Assembly (NCBI RefSeq): GCF_004361815.1
Contig: NZ_SNWA01000002.1
Span: 3,286,001-3,350,000 of the forward strand
From: Paraburkholderia sp. BL10I2N1
GTDB lineage: Bacteria; Pseudomonadota; Gammaproteobacteria; Burkholderiales; Burkholderiaceae
Length of the DNA: 64,000 nt
Direction of reading: 5' to 3'
Shown here: one piece after another, positions 46,309 to 56,212 of the stretch
Numbering within the stretch: the first letter of the stretch is position 1
How the letters are laid out: each line of letters starts with the position of its first letter
Made by a program: the position numbers and the translations under genes
The notes under the pieces: generated by a model
Told to the model about the DNA's origin: nothing
Databases searched by the model: none
What the model saw: the letters and a program-made list of their open reading frames with translations, nothing else

Positions 46309-46330
46309 GCTTTGTTTAATGGAGGCTGAT

Positions 46331-47290
46331 ATGAACTCGTCTGTAGATTTCGTGCAGTCGGACAAACCCGTAGCTGGCGGCATTATCAGGGGCAGTAAAG
46401 CTCCAGGCGGTGATTCAAAGATGGTGAATGCGAGTTGTAGGCGACTGCACGGAGCGCTCTCGCAGACACCGCGAGCAGTAGTTCCGTGCGCCAGGAACGT
46501 GGTGGAACGGATCTTCGCCGCCAAGGAATCGCTTGTGGACCGAAGGCTTCCGCCGCTTTCGCCGCGTGCCGTCAGCAGCGATCACGAGCGGCAAGAGATC
46601 CGATTTGTCATTGGGCCAGACACACCCAGCCGGAGAAGGGAGTTGGCTGCATGTGTGAATCATCTCGCGGGTCCGCGAGGACAGAAGCTGGTCGTGCCAC
46701 GCAAGCAAGGTGGACTCGACGAGCAGCTTGATCACGTCAGGACATGGGCGACAGAACGATGTGTCCGAAGTCCCATGCGGCCGGTTGTTGTCGGCATAGA
46801 CGGAATGGACCAATGGCTGACATCAGCGAGTGCAGCTGCGTCTCAACTGCGAGCGTTACTCAACGTCGGCGCCGAGGTCGTATGCGCGGTCGACTCGAGA
46901 TATGGTGATTTCCGTTTGCTGACACTTCACCTGCGCATTCTTGGGATCGAGGTGATCCGTGAGCCTCGTCTCCCGAAAAGGCTGACCAGTGTTTCGACTG
47001 ACCCCGAGACGCAGCGTCTCTCGCCTGAAGCGGAGTGTGGGGTACCAGTTCGGCGATTCCCCAGTGTCCAGATCCCGGCACTGGCTGCATACGCGTCCGA
47101 CCTCCAACACGTCAAGTTGCAACCTACGCGGAATAACCGGGCCGGCCAGCAGCGGGAGTTGACGCACCGCTGGTCAAGCGAAGGCGGGACTCATTCCGCT
47201 TTTTCCCAATACAAACAGAACGAATACGCGCGGGTATATCGGAACCACTTTGCCATCAATCGCCTTTTGCGTGAGTTGTTTGACGTCTAG
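46331..47290 (+). CDS. hypothetical protein upstream of tnsA
   Basis: 319 residues from the ATG at 46331, selected because GGAGG at 46321-46325 precedes it by 5 bases. The first 110 residues are basic and low in structure. The middle looks like an alpha/beta fold (PVVVGIDGMDQWLTSASAAA, GAEVVCAVDSRYGDFRLLTL, LGIEVIREPRLPKR). The tail is polar with many Gln, Arg and Tyr. No family is recognised. It is in line with, and 241 bases before, the tnsA-like gene, so it may be part of the transposon, possibly an accessory or target-related factor. Confidence 0.6.
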   Translation: MNSSVDFVQSDKPVAGGIIRGSKAPGGDSKMVNASCRRLHGALSQTPRAVVPCARNVVERIFAAKESLVDRRLPPLSPRAVSSDHERQEIRFVIGPDTPSRRRELAACVNHLAGPRGQKLVVPRKQGGLDEQLDHVRTWATERCVRSPMRPVVVGIDGMDQWLTSASAAASQLRALLNVGAEVVCAVDSRYGDFRLLTLHLRILGIEVIREPRLPKRLTSVSTDPETQRLSPEAECGVPVRRFPSVQIPALAAYASDLQHVKLQPTRNNRAGQQRELTHRWSSEGGTHSAFSQYKQNEYARVYRNHFAINRLLRELFDV

Positions 47291-47531
47291 GCACGGGAGC
47301 GATCACAGCGACGCTGAACTGCTGCGTGTGAGGCCATCCTGGTCTTCAGCAGGTCGCGCGCAGCAGGCGCATCAATCGCCCGACCGCGGCGCAATGATCA
47401 GAAAAGCAAAGGGCAACGAAATTGCGTCGTCCTCGATTTAGCGATGGGCTGTGATTCGACATAGCGCTTTCTCCTTTCCTCCCGAGGCGCCTATAAGACG
47501 CTCCGGGATATCCAACATATTGGAGAGTGAC

Positions 47532-48347
47532 ATGACGACAGATGCGTTGAGAATTCGAAAAGGAACGCTATCGCGCAAGCTGAAGGAACAGACGAACGCC
47601 AAAGAGAGCGGATTGCATCAACGTTGGCTGCATACGCGGGACAGGCCAGGCGCTGGAATCAGAACGCGACTTGTGTGCGACAAGGCAGCAGGCGGGGAAC
47701 TGCACCTGTTATCCGAGGCAGAGCACGCCGAATTCCTTGAAGGATGGTACCGGCACGATGTGAAGATTATCTACGATCAGGTAGCCCTCGAGCGCGACAA
47801 GACCCAGAGAGCGGCGGCGTCCATCAATGTTGCACATCCATTCTATCGGCAACTCGGCGAACCCGCGGTGATTAGTACGGCCCTCGTGTACCTGACGGAG
47901 CACGGGACGACGCACAAGCGGGAGGCGAGGTCAGTCAGGTCGAGCAGCACTAACAAACCACGCAAACGAACGCGCTCGCAACTTATAGAGCAAAAAACAT
48001 GGGAAGACGACGGCGCTTCGTACTCTGCCGTCAGGGCTAACGGTATGCATGCGCGGCGCTCCAAAAATCTGGCGTGGATCTTTCGAGCGCACAACGACAC
48101 GGTAGGCCGAAGTCTGTCTGACTTCGAGAAGGCGGCGCAGCGCGAGTTGCTTCATCTGGTTCGATGGAGGAAGGAGTTACGAGTTATCGAGGCATGTGGA
48201 CTCGTTGACAGAACACGAGGTCTCCCGGCGGGCTCGGGCGTACAGGCCTTTCGGCAACTAGCTGGCGCCAAACGAATAGCGTTTGACTTCGACGTTTCCG
48301 ACCCGCTGGACTTGAAGCTCGGTGAAGTCTGGCGGCCAAAGCTTTGA
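47532..48347 (+). CDS. tnsA: TnsA-like protein with missing catalytic residues
   Basis: 271 residues from the ATG at 47532. The overall pattern is TnsA: LLSEAEHAEFLEGWYRHDVK with the expected Glu (E64), YDQVALERDKTQRAAASINV then AHP, and a C-terminal domain RWRKELRVIEACGLVDRTRG then LPAGSGVQAFRQLAG. TnsA is a restriction-type nuclease that cuts the 5' ends of Tn7-like elements. Where TnsA proteins have the catalytic Asp in a T-T/S-D-F motif, this one reads STALV (Ala117), and the later VK motif reads SVR (Arg136). If that alignment is right, 5' cleavage is impaired and transposition would leave cointegrates. It could instead be a structural partner of TnsC. The operon continues with tnsB after 39 bases. 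Confidence 0.75.
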   Translation: MTTDALRIRKGTLSRKLKEQTNAKESGLHQRWLHTRDRPGAGIRTRLVCDKAAGGELHLLSEAEHAEFLEGWYRHDVKIIYDQVALERDKTQRAAASINVAHPFYRQLGEPAVISTALVYLTEHGTTHKREARSVRSSSTNKPRKRTRSQLIEQKTWEDDGASYSAVRANGMHARRSKNLAWIFRAHNDTVGRSLSDFEKAAQRELLHLVRWRKELRVIEACGLVDRTRGLPAGSGVQAFRQLAGAKRIAFDFDVSDPLDLKLGEVWRPKL

Positions 48348-48386
48348 AGGGCGCCACTGTTTTGTGCTTACTTGACGGAGGCACGA

Positions 48387-50822
48387 ATGCTCATGAAATC
48401 GACGTGCCCACACGAAATCGCTGTGGGAGACGTGCTCAGGGATCGCAACGGTGATCACATATATATAGTGTTGAAAACAGGGAGGAACGCCAGGTGGACC
48501 CATCTTATCGACATTGAACATAACGCAAAATCGGCAGCCGGTCGAAGAGCATCACCGTTTAAGGAAAAAACGGACGATCTGCTGTTGCGACTGTCAACCA
48601 ATGTCGAGCCTGAACGTGCTCTCGAAAAACTTGCAAAGCTTCCGGGTAACGTGTCAGAGCGAAGATGTGTACTGGCTTTTGGTCTCTCTCGTCGGTCCAG
48701 AAAATATCGGGAGATCGCCGATGAACCAACCAAGTCTAAAGGCTGGATCCTTATATCGGGATTACTAACATTCGATTTACCACCGAACGACGACGGATCT
48801 TCACCGCAACCTTCGATTTATGGGGATGCATTCGAGGAGTTGCTTCACCGCGAAACCCGCAGGAAGCGAATCTTGCGATATTGCGCGGCATCGGGCGTGA
48901 CAGAGTCAACGGTTTACAGGACGTTCAGGCGATTTTGCCAGCAGGGGATGACACCGGCAGCGGCCGCAGATGATTACGATCGGTGCGGAGGGAGAGGTCA
49001 GCTTCGGAACTGGGAGTGCGCACCCGGTAGAAAGCCGAAACGCAGGAAGTTGAAGGGTTCAGCTCGTAACCACGAGGTGCAGTGCTTGCTCGAACTGGCG
49101 GCCGATCACTACTTTGCGTTCGAATACTCGAAAGGAAAGCGGGCCCAAAAAACGTTAGAACAAGCCATAAACTGGATCAACGCAACCTTTCTGCATGATA
49201 GGGTCGTCTACAACGAACGTGGAGAAATGATCGCGTTGGAACTCGGTCGCCGTATCGTTATAACTGCCCGCCAACTTCAATACCATATCTATCGGAACTA
49301 CAGTTACGAAGAACGTCGCATCCACAAGGTTGGTCTGAGGCGGTATTTGCTGCACGAGCGCCCTTTGACCGGTCGACTTAGAAGGTCACGTGGGCCCGGT
49401 GAACGCTTCCACATTGACGCGACGATCGCTGATATCTATCTGGTGGGGCAAGTGTTGCGGACGAAGGTAATCGGCAGACCGACGCTTTATCTTGTTATCG
49501 ACGACTATACAGCGATGGTTGTTGGCTTCTATGTGACATTTGAGCCGCCCTCATGGGATGGAGCAATGATGGCGCTTGCCAACGCCGTCAGTCCCAAAGT
49601 CCAGTTTTGCGCGTCAATTGACATTGCGATCCGAGAAGAGCAGTGGCCAGCGGATCGCTTGTGTGAAATCGTCTATGGGGATCAGGGTGAGCTAAGCAGT
49701 GTGCATAAGGCACACCCTCTGATCGCGCACTTTCGCGTAGAAATGCAAAACCCTCCGGCCTATCGCCCAGACCTGCGATCTGTTATGGAAAGGCGATTCG
49801 GCATCATTCCGGCGATCTGGAACTCGCTCGTGCCTGGGGTCGTTGAAAAGAGTTCGTTTGACCGTGGCATTGAACACCCCGCATATCACGCGGCCTTGGA
49901 CATTATCGAATTTCGGCGCATCGTTTGCTATGCAATACTTAGCTATATCAATCGGCTCATCCGCGGTTATCCAACGCCACCAGAAATGGTAGAGCGAGGC
50001 CTCGCACCAACGCCGCTCAACCTTTGGAAATGCGGTACTGAGATTAATGGTTGCGGGAGGCGTGTCGATATAGACGATTTTCGTGCGAAAGTCATGCCGC
50101 GAACAACAGTTCCGATCGATGGCGATGGGATCCTTCATAACGGGATGCACTACGACTGTCCTACGCCTTCGCTCATTGAGCGCCAGGCAATGTTTCGCGC
50201 CCAGAACGTGGAGTCCATGGTCGAGATCGGTTACGACTCCGCGGATAACAGCAGCATTCAACTTCATGGACTGGGCGAGCCCGTGTCTTGCCAGCTTTCT
50301 GAGCACGAACTCGACAAGATGTGCGGGCTGACATACGCCGAACAGTTGCTTTATACAGAGCACAATGCAACTAATGGAGGCATGAGTAAGGAGGCGTCCG
50401 AGTCCGATCGCGCGATGACGGACTTCAACATTGCAAAGATCGCCAAAGACGCCGTCTCCAAAACTTCGAGGGCGCTAAAAGACGCAGGGATGATGCGATC
50501 GAACATCAGTGATATGGACGAAATGCGTAACCTTGAGCGAGCCGCTGAATCGACGTCGCGTGCAGGGAAAGGTTCGAAGAAGTCTGAGCGAAACGGGAGG
50601 CGCAAAAGGAATGGTGCGTCGTTCAAGAAAATCATCAAGACGATTCAGCAAGGAAAAAACTTGGATGACCCGGAAACGCAAGAAACGTATGACGAGGAAG
50701 GAGACGCGTACGACGAGTTGGAAAATCAAGGTAACGCGGCCTCTCCCGAGGCTGATCGCATGACCGCGAAGGAACTCCGTGAGAAGCGCACGAGGGAGTT
50801 ACTTGCGGAAATGGACGCATAG
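48387..50822 (+). CDS. tnsB: TnsB-like DDE transposase
   Basis: 811 residues from the ATG at 48387, preceded by GGAGG. The catalytic triad follows the Mu/TnsB rve pattern: Asp344 in GERFHIDATIADIYLVGQVL, Asp432 in CEIVYGDQGELSS and Glu468 in LRSVMERRFGIIP, giving a 35-residue D-E interval. An N-terminal HTH region precedes it (ASGVTESTVYRTFRRFCQQG). The C-terminal 130 residues are charged and flexible, as in TnsB proteins that contact TnsC. It binds element ends and joins the 3' ends to the target. The stop is 9 bases before tnsC. Confidence 0.92.
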   Translation: MLMKSTCPHEIAVGDVLRDRNGDHIYIVLKTGRNARWTHLIDIEHNAKSAAGRRASPFKEKTDDLLLRLSTNVEPERALEKLAKLPGNVSERRCVLAFGLSRRSRKYREIADEPTKSKGWILISGLLTFDLPPNDDGSSPQPSIYGDAFEELLHRETRRKRILRYCAASGVTESTVYRTFRRFCQQGMTPAAAADDYDRCGGRGQLRNWECAPGRKPKRRKLKGSARNHEVQCLLELAADHYFAFEYSKGKRAQKTLEQAINWINATFLHDRVVYNERGEMIALELGRRIVITARQLQYHIYRNYSYEERRIHKVGLRRYLLHERPLTGRLRRSRGPGERFHIDATIADIYLVGQVLRTKVIGRPTLYLVIDDYTAMVVGFYVTFEPPSWDGAMMALANAVSPKVQFCASIDIAIREEQWPADRLCEIVYGDQGELSSVHKAHPLIAHFRVEMQNPPAYRPDLRSVMERRFGIIPAIWNSLVPGVVEKSSFDRGIEHPAYHAALDIIEFRRIVCYAILSYINRLIRGYPTPPEMVERGLAPTPLNLWKCGTEINGCGRRVDIDDFRAKVMPRTTVPIDGDGILHNGMHYDCPTPSLIERQAMFRAQNVESMVEIGYDSADNSSIQLHGLGEPVSCQLSEHELDKMCGLTYAEQLLYTEHNATNGGMSKEASESDRAMTDFNIAKIAKDAVSKTSRALKDAGMMRSNISDMDEMRNLERAAESTSRAGKGSKKSERNGRRKRNGASFKKIIKTIQQGKNLDDPETQETYDEEGDAYDELENQGNAASPEADRMTAKELREKRTRELLAEMDA

Positions 50823-50831
50823 GAGCGCATC

Positions 50832-52370
50832 ATGACCATCAAGAAAATCGTCACCAATCAGACGAAAAACCAAACATCGAGCCAACCTGAGCCGGTGAGG
50901 CAATGTGTCGAAGCAGTGGAGGCATGTTACTACGGCGGTGAAACGCTCTTGCCCGAGTACCGAAGCAATCCGTTGATTTCAGCATTGGGGCCTGTTTGGG
51001 ATCAGAAGTCGATTTTGAAGGCGCTCAACGTGCCCGTCGCCTTCGATGAGAAGGAGCGCACGAAGTCTGAAGAGTATCGCTTGCATGCGATTGGGCGACT
51101 GTCTCGACTTGTCGTCGCACTTCCTGCTCATGTTGACGTGGTCAGCACAATTCAGATCATTATTCGTCAGCATTATATTGGAAGCGAGCTACGGGACGAT
51201 TACGCAGAAGGACTCAAGGACCGATATAGGGCGAACCAAGATGGGCAGCTCTCTCCTGTTTACCTGCATCAGCGTTCACATGCGTATTGTGCCGGCATCT
51301 TCGGCCTTTCGGGTGGTGGCAAAACCACAGCGCTGGAAGCTGCGCTACGCTTGTTCCCCAAGGTGATCCTGCATAAGGAATATGGGATGAGTCAGGTTGT
51401 CTGGATAAAGGTTGATTGTCCCAAGAGTGCCAGTCTCAAAGACACACTCAAGCTTCTCATATTGAAATTTGATGACCTGCTTGGGACGGACTATACGAAG
51501 GAGATTGGGCTCAGAGCCACGTTGGCTGACTACGCGAATAAGCTACACCGTATCTGCCAACGGCATCACACGGGCCTCATTGTTATTGACGAGATGCAGA
51601 ACGCGCTACAGGCGGTGGCAAGGAACGACCCGCTCTTTGACTTCTTTGTCAATCTTACTAACGTGGTTGGAATTCCAGTCATCGTGAGCGGCACTCCGAA
51701 AGCAGCTCAGCTTTTTCGGAAGACGTTGCGGTCTGCGCGGCGCATTAGCAGTCAGGGCGTTACCGTCTGGAGCGGTATGAGGAATGAGGACGACTGGAAG
51801 CGATTCTGTGATCAGCTACAGAAATATCAGTGGATTGCCGACCCGGTGCCTCTTTCGGATGCCATGAGGAAGTACTTGTATTTCTTGACTCAGGGGCTGC
51901 CTGGGATTGCGATTCCTCTGTTTCAGCTGGCGCAGTACGCGGCAATCTCGTCAGGGGAGGAGCGGTTGTCGCGAAAAATCATTAGAGATGTATTCGATGA
52001 AAAGATGGCTTCGTTGAGGCCGATGATGAACGCGGTGCGATCTGGGAATAAGGCAAGAATGGTGGAATATGACGACCTGTTGGGCGACACGCTGGACGAC
52101 ATCGTCGACTCGATGGAGGCGGCGGCGAAGCGACATGGTTACTATGAGGTGGCCATGGAGCATGACAGGAACGAGTCAGCGATCAGTGCAGTCTCCAGAC
52201 TGATGCTTCTGGGCGTGCCGCAAGAGGTGGCGTCGTCGCTCATTTGCACGGTCCAAAAGGAGTACCCTTCCGCATCATCGCAAGATCTGAGTAACGAGGC
52301 AGCGCGCCGTTTCTATAAACACAAATCTCCTGCGGAATCTCTGAAGACAAGCGGCAAGGAGTCGAAATAG
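50832..52370 (+). CDS. tnsC: TnsC-like AAA+ ATPase
   Basis: 512 residues. Walker A is GLSGGGKTT (residues 158-166), Walker B LIVIDE (249-254), and the sensor region VIVSGTPKAAQLF follows. TnsC passes the signal from the target selector (TniQ/TnsD) to TnsA and TnsB. The N-terminal 150 residues and the C-terminal tail (KEYPSASSQDLSNEAARRFY) should contact TnsD/TniQ and TnsA/TnsB respectively. It forms an operon with tnsB. After its stop, a hairpin and 256 bases separate it from the first tniQ gene. Confidence 0.92.
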   Translation: MTIKKIVTNQTKNQTSSQPEPVRQCVEAVEACYYGGETLLPEYRSNPLISALGPVWDQKSILKALNVPVAFDEKERTKSEEYRLHAIGRLSRLVVALPAHVDVVSTIQIIIRQHYIGSELRDDYAEGLKDRYRANQDGQLSPVYLHQRSHAYCAGIFGLSGGGKTTALEAALRLFPKVILHKEYGMSQVVWIKVDCPKSASLKDTLKLLILKFDDLLGTDYTKEIGLRATLADYANKLHRICQRHHTGLIVIDEMQNALQAVARNDPLFDFFVNLTNVVGIPVIVSGTPKAAQLFRKTLRSARRISSQGVTVWSGMRNEDDWKRFCDQLQKYQWIADPVPLSDAMRKYLYFLTQGLPGIAIPLFQLAQYAAISSGEERLSRKIIRDVFDEKMASLRPMMNAVRSGNKARMVEYDDLLGDTLDDIVDSMEAAAKRHGYYEVAMEHDRNESAISAVSRLMLLGVPQEVASSLICTVQKEYPSASSQDLSNEAARRFYKHKSPAESLKTSGKESK

Positions 52371-52387
52371 GAGATTATTTGACAACT

Positions 52388-52409
52388 CCGAAGCCGGGGG
52401 TGGCTTCGG
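52388..52409. repeat. perfect hairpin after tnsC
   Basis: CCGAAGCC-GGGGGT-GGCTTCGG, 8-bp stem, 17 bases after the tnsC stop. There is no T-run, so it is at best a weak terminator; it may separate tnsABC from the tniQ pair. Confidence 0.5.
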
Positions 52410-52626
52410 TGGGCCTCCATCTTGAAATTCAGTTGCCACCAGCAGTCGGTTCACCCATTCCGGTCTCATGCGAGCGCGTTGGGTTGTGAGAGGCGATCCG
52501 TCGTCTGCTGAATCACGCCGCCATACTTGGTGAAGAGGTCTGTGAGCGCTGGATTTTAAAGTGACTTGGACGAGAGTAGACGAGGATACGTAGGGTAATG
52601 CGGTTGGGAGAACACGGAGAAAGGTT

Positions 52627-54129
52627 ATGGCTATCGCGTTGTTTCCGCTTTTAAATGGTGAAACTATTGGCAGCAATCTAGGCCGCTATGGGAACTTCAT
52701 TGGTCTAGAAACTACGCTGCCGCTTAGGCAACGTCTCTTTGGCTATGCCTGTATGCCGGATACCAGACTCCCGAGCGGACTTGATCATCTCGTCGCGGAA
52801 ACCAGAGACTATTGGGATCTGGACGCAGAGGCAATTATCCGTGATTACACGGAGTTCCATTACGCGACCTTGACGGTCTCGGAGAAACAAAGAGAGGCGA
52901 TGCGCTCGGATATGCTCGGTCGACCTGCCGGTAGATGTTCACGAAGAAGCGCCTGTGGCTGGAGTGGGGAAATCGTATCAAGGTTCCGATATTGCGAAGA
53001 CTGCCTATTGGATTGGAAAGCGAAGCGGATTCCAGCCCATTGGATGGTCGACCATCAAATCCCGGGCGTGTATGTCTGTTGCACGCATTCACGCATGCTC
53101 AAAGTAACGGTCTCGGATTTCTCCAAAAATCTCACGGACACGACGGTAGTGGAACTGAGGGGGCGTGCCGATGAAGAGGTTTTGACTCGGTTGTCAGTTT
53201 CAGAGAGGAGCGCGATTGAGGATGTAGCTAAACGTAGCGTGCAGTACAGGATGCCGAATGATGGTCTCCCATCGGCGACGACCTATCGAGAATTGCTTCG
53301 GGAAGCGGGGTTTGTGTGGCCTGACGGTAGGATGGACCATCGTGCCTTTATTGCATGTTTTTTGAAGCATTTCGGCCACGAATATTGCCGATTGGCTGGT
53401 TTGGATTGGCAAAAAATGACAGTCTGGCTGCGTAACATCGCAGATCAAAGTAGAGACAAGGATGCTTCCCATCCGCTTATGTTCATCGCAGCCGAGTCGT
53501 TACTGAATCGCCGTTGCTCGTTGCCCGGATCGTTTGTGCCTGCGACATGGAATACGATGATTGCTCGTGGAACTGATTGGCTGGATTGTCGTGATAATTC
53601 TGTCAATAAAAAAATGCGTGAGCTGTCATGCGTCGGAATCCTTCATCGGAGGAACGACACCTGGAGAGAATGCTTGAGTGAAAGGGCTGGATGGAAGCTT
53701 GTCTGCTCATGCGGAGTATCCTATCGGGTGCCCGGCTTGTCGTCATCTGAAAAAGCGCCGTTGACAGTGGAGGCGTATGGAGCGCGATATCGAGACCTCA
53801 TTCTCATGGGGCTCGCCGATGACGGTAGCGCTCCAACCGCATCACGCGCAGTACGTGAGAGGTTCCTTCGTTGGGCGCGCTATGCGGGATTTCGCAAAAA
53901 CACGGATTTGTCCCGAGATGAGGTTCAACGCATGCGTGACCGCTGGTGCTCGCTCGTTCAAAATGCTCCGCGGAGCAAGAAAATTACCTCGGCCTATCGC
54001 GTTGATCCTGCACTCTATAGAACCTTGTGTCGACACGACCACGAGTGGTTTGCGGCTTTCAACTTCGCGAATCGAACACGCCTTGCATTCGTTGTCCACC
54101 GGAGGGGGACGGAACCTGTTAGCCATTAG
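52627..54129 (+). CDS. TniQ/TnsD-like target selector 1
   Basis: 500 residues starting MAIALFPLLNGETIGSNLGR, with AGAAAGG upstream. The TniQ domain is followed by a zinc site: YCEDC (about residue 125) and CCTH in GVYVCCTHSRMLKV. A second CxC pair is in KLVCSCGVSYRVPG. The N-terminal half is clearly homologous to the second selector at 54368. It is about 110 residues shorter at the C-terminus, where DNA target recognition normally lies. TniQ/TnsD proteins choose the insertion site and recruit TnsC. It probably has its own promoter in the 256-base gap. Confidence 0.88.
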   Translation: MAIALFPLLNGETIGSNLGRYGNFIGLETTLPLRQRLFGYACMPDTRLPSGLDHLVAETRDYWDLDAEAIIRDYTEFHYATLTVSEKQREAMRSDMLGRPAGRCSRRSACGWSGEIVSRFRYCEDCLLDWKAKRIPAHWMVDHQIPGVYVCCTHSRMLKVTVSDFSKNLTDTTVVELRGRADEEVLTRLSVSERSAIEDVAKRSVQYRMPNDGLPSATTYRELLREAGFVWPDGRMDHRAFIACFLKHFGHEYCRLAGLDWQKMTVWLRNIADQSRDKDASHPLMFIAAESLLNRRCSLPGSFVPATWNTMIARGTDWLDCRDNSVNKKMRELSCVGILHRRNDTWRECLSERAGWKLVCSCGVSYRVPGLSSSEKAPLTVEAYGARYRDLILMGLADDGSAPTASRAVRERFLRWARYAGFRKNTDLSRDEVQRMRDRWCSLVQNAPRSKKITSAYRVDPALYRTLCRHDHEWFAAFNFANRTRLAFVVHRRGTEPVSH

Positions 54130-54367
54130 GTTCGCGGAATCAAGCAGTTCTTCGCGATGGTGAATGCGTTCGTGATCGGAGTATAAGCCGTCAGAAGTTT
54201 TCTGAGACCGGGAAAATTCGATGCGAAGTGTGGACCGACTGGTCAACGCTTGGTGGTATCGGATTGCCGCGTGAAATGCGCGGAAAATCCAAGGAATTAG
54301 CGAAAAGCTGGTGTGTCGATATCGCGTGCGGTCAAAACTCTGAACTGTCAAAACTAGGATTGATTCG

Positions 54368-56212
54368 ATGGCTATTGCACTTTTACCGTTGAAGGAAGGT
54401 GAGACTCTTGGGGGTAATTTCGGACGTTACGCCGAGTTAGCGGATTTGAAGTTGGTTCACAATTTTAAGCGATCGCTTTTCGGCTATGCTTCCAGGCGAC
54501 TTACGCGGCTTCCTGGTGGCATTGGATATCTTGCAGAGCAAACGCGTGACTACTGGAATCTTAAAGCAGAAGTCATAATTAATGAGCATACGGAATTCAG
54601 ATATGCAACGATGATGGCCTCGTCACCGACAAGAGAAAAGATACTTCGAGGAATGCTAGAGCATCCAAAAAACACAGAATTCGTGCCGAGAATTATTCGA
54701 TTGAATGGTGAGCGCACCGTGGCATTGCGATACTGCAAGGAATGTCTAGTCGAATGGATTGAGAAACAGGAAATACCCTATTGGAAAATCGATCACCAGT
54801 TGGCCGGAGTGTACTGCTGTGTTAGGCACTCTTCTATATTGAAGTCAGTAAATAAAATATTTCCTCGGGGTACCTTTGACCCAACTGTAATGCACTTGAT
54901 TAGTGCTTCAGATGAGCAGGTTTTGCAAAGGACGGCAGCATCAGAAAAGCATGCCATTGATGATATTGCAAAAAGAAGCGTGCAGCAGAGAGCGGAGGGC
55001 GGTCCATGCAAGCCAGCAGAAGCCTTTCTAAGTTTTATTCTGGAGGCAGGATTTCTGCGAGAAAATTCAAAAATAAAAAAACACGCTTTGATTTCCAGCT
55101 GGCTTGATTATTTTGGACGTGAATATTGTCATATGACGGGCATGACTGCGGAAAGAATCTCAAGTTGGCTTTCGAGCTTGAGGGAACGTGCTCCCGTTTT
55201 CGAATGCCGTCATCCATTCATGTTTATTGCAGGTCAGTCGTTTCTTGAACATCATGTCGAATTGCCGGGGTCATATTTGCCGCGGATCCGGTGTAAAGCT
55301 TCGACCTCCTCAGGTGAGAGCAAAATAGTTTCTCCCATTTTAGGACCACCCTCATGCACGGGTGCGTTGCATCGAGATGGTGATGTCCTTAACTCTTCAT
55401 CACTGAAGACAGGCGGTTGGAAGCTCGTGTGTACCTGCGGGATATCGTATCGGATGTCGGAGGCAACGCCACGTGTTACTGCACAATTGATACCACTCTC
55501 ATATGGTTCTCGCTACCGCGACCGGTTTCACGAGTTGATTGCTACAGGTGCGAGCGCTTTCCGTGCAGCACAAGCGTTACGTTTGGGAAGGACTACTGCC
55601 TCTCGTTGGGCGGGCAGGAAAGATGTGGAAAATATCAAACTGTTGCCTCAGAGCGAAGTCAGGAGATTGCGCGTGACGTGGCGCCGGCTGGTTGAAAATG
55701 CCTCACCGGAAAGACGCATCACCTTCGCTGCTGAAACGGATCCAGCTGTATATGCGGCACTGCTAAAAAATGACCGGGATTGGCTACGCTCATTTAATCG
55801 ACGCCACCGGTCGCACCGGCCGTGCATTCTGTACGAACCAACCTCTGTCGAGATTCGCGAGGCGTGGCGCAGATTAATGTTAATCGAGCCCCCGATCATG
55901 GCAACTCAAAGCGCTATCCTCGATCGAACAGGTTTCCGACGAGTACGGACCCCGAGCCGATCTTTTTCGGCCGTTTTGGCAGAAGTTGTGGAATGCCGAC
56001 CGGCCTATTGCGAACGCGTCGTTTCTTGGCTTGCCACGATGGCATCGAAACGACAGTTGGGCGACTGCGACGAAGCCATATACATGGCCGGGTTGCGGCG
56101 ACGTAGCTTTACTAGGGAGCAGCAGGAGCGAATCCGGGAAATCGAACGGATGGGTTCTGCCGAGGTCCCTCCACTGGCAAATGTTCATTGGGAAGATAAT
56201 CACTCTATTTAA
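54368..56212 (+). CDS. TniQ/TnsD-like target selector 2
   Basis: 614 residues starting MAIALLPLKEGETLGGNFGR. The zinc sites are YCKEC and CCVRH in YCCVRHSSILK, with KLVCTCGISYRM later. Compared with selector 1, it has an extra C-terminal domain (FSAVLAEVVECRPAYCERVV, DEAIYMAGLRRRSFTREQQE), the usual place for sequence-specific target binding in TnsD. The gene is visibly more AT-rich than its neighbours, suggesting separate acquisition. Two tandem selectors imply two target pathways or a two-part complex. It is 238 bases after selector 1. Confidence 0.88.
   Translation: MAIALLPLKEGETLGGNFGRYAELADLKLVHNFKRSLFGYASRRLTRLPGGIGYLAEQTRDYWNLKAEVIINEHTEFRYATMMASSPTREKILRGMLEHPKNTEFVPRIIRLNGERTVALRYCKECLVEWIEKQEIPYWKIDHQLAGVYCCVRHSSILKSVNKIFPRGTFDPTVMHLISASDEQVLQRTAASEKHAIDDIAKRSVQQRAEGGPCKPAEAFLSFILEAGFLRENSKIKKHALISSWLDYFGREYCHMTGMTAERISSWLSSLRERAPVFECRHPFMFIAGQSFLEHHVELPGSYLPRIRCKASTSSGESKIVSPILGPPSCTGALHRDGDVLNSSSLKTGGWKLVCTCGISYRMSEATPRVTAQLIPLSYGSRYRDRFHELIATGASAFRAAQALRLGRTTASRWAGRKDVENIKLLPQSEVRRLRVTWRRLVENASPERRITFAAETDPAVYAALLKNDRDWLRSFNRRHRSHRPCILYEPTSVEIREAWRRLMLIEPPIMATQSAILDRTGFRRVRTPSRSFSAVLAEVVECRPAYCERVVSWLATMASKRQLGDCDEAIYMAGLRRRSFTREQQERIREIERMGSAEVPPLANVHWEDNHSI

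Noticed and set aside
46199..56212. CRISPR-associated (RNA-guided) Tn7-like transposon
   Set aside because: No cas genes and no repeat-spacer array are visible; only TnsABC and two TniQ proteins.
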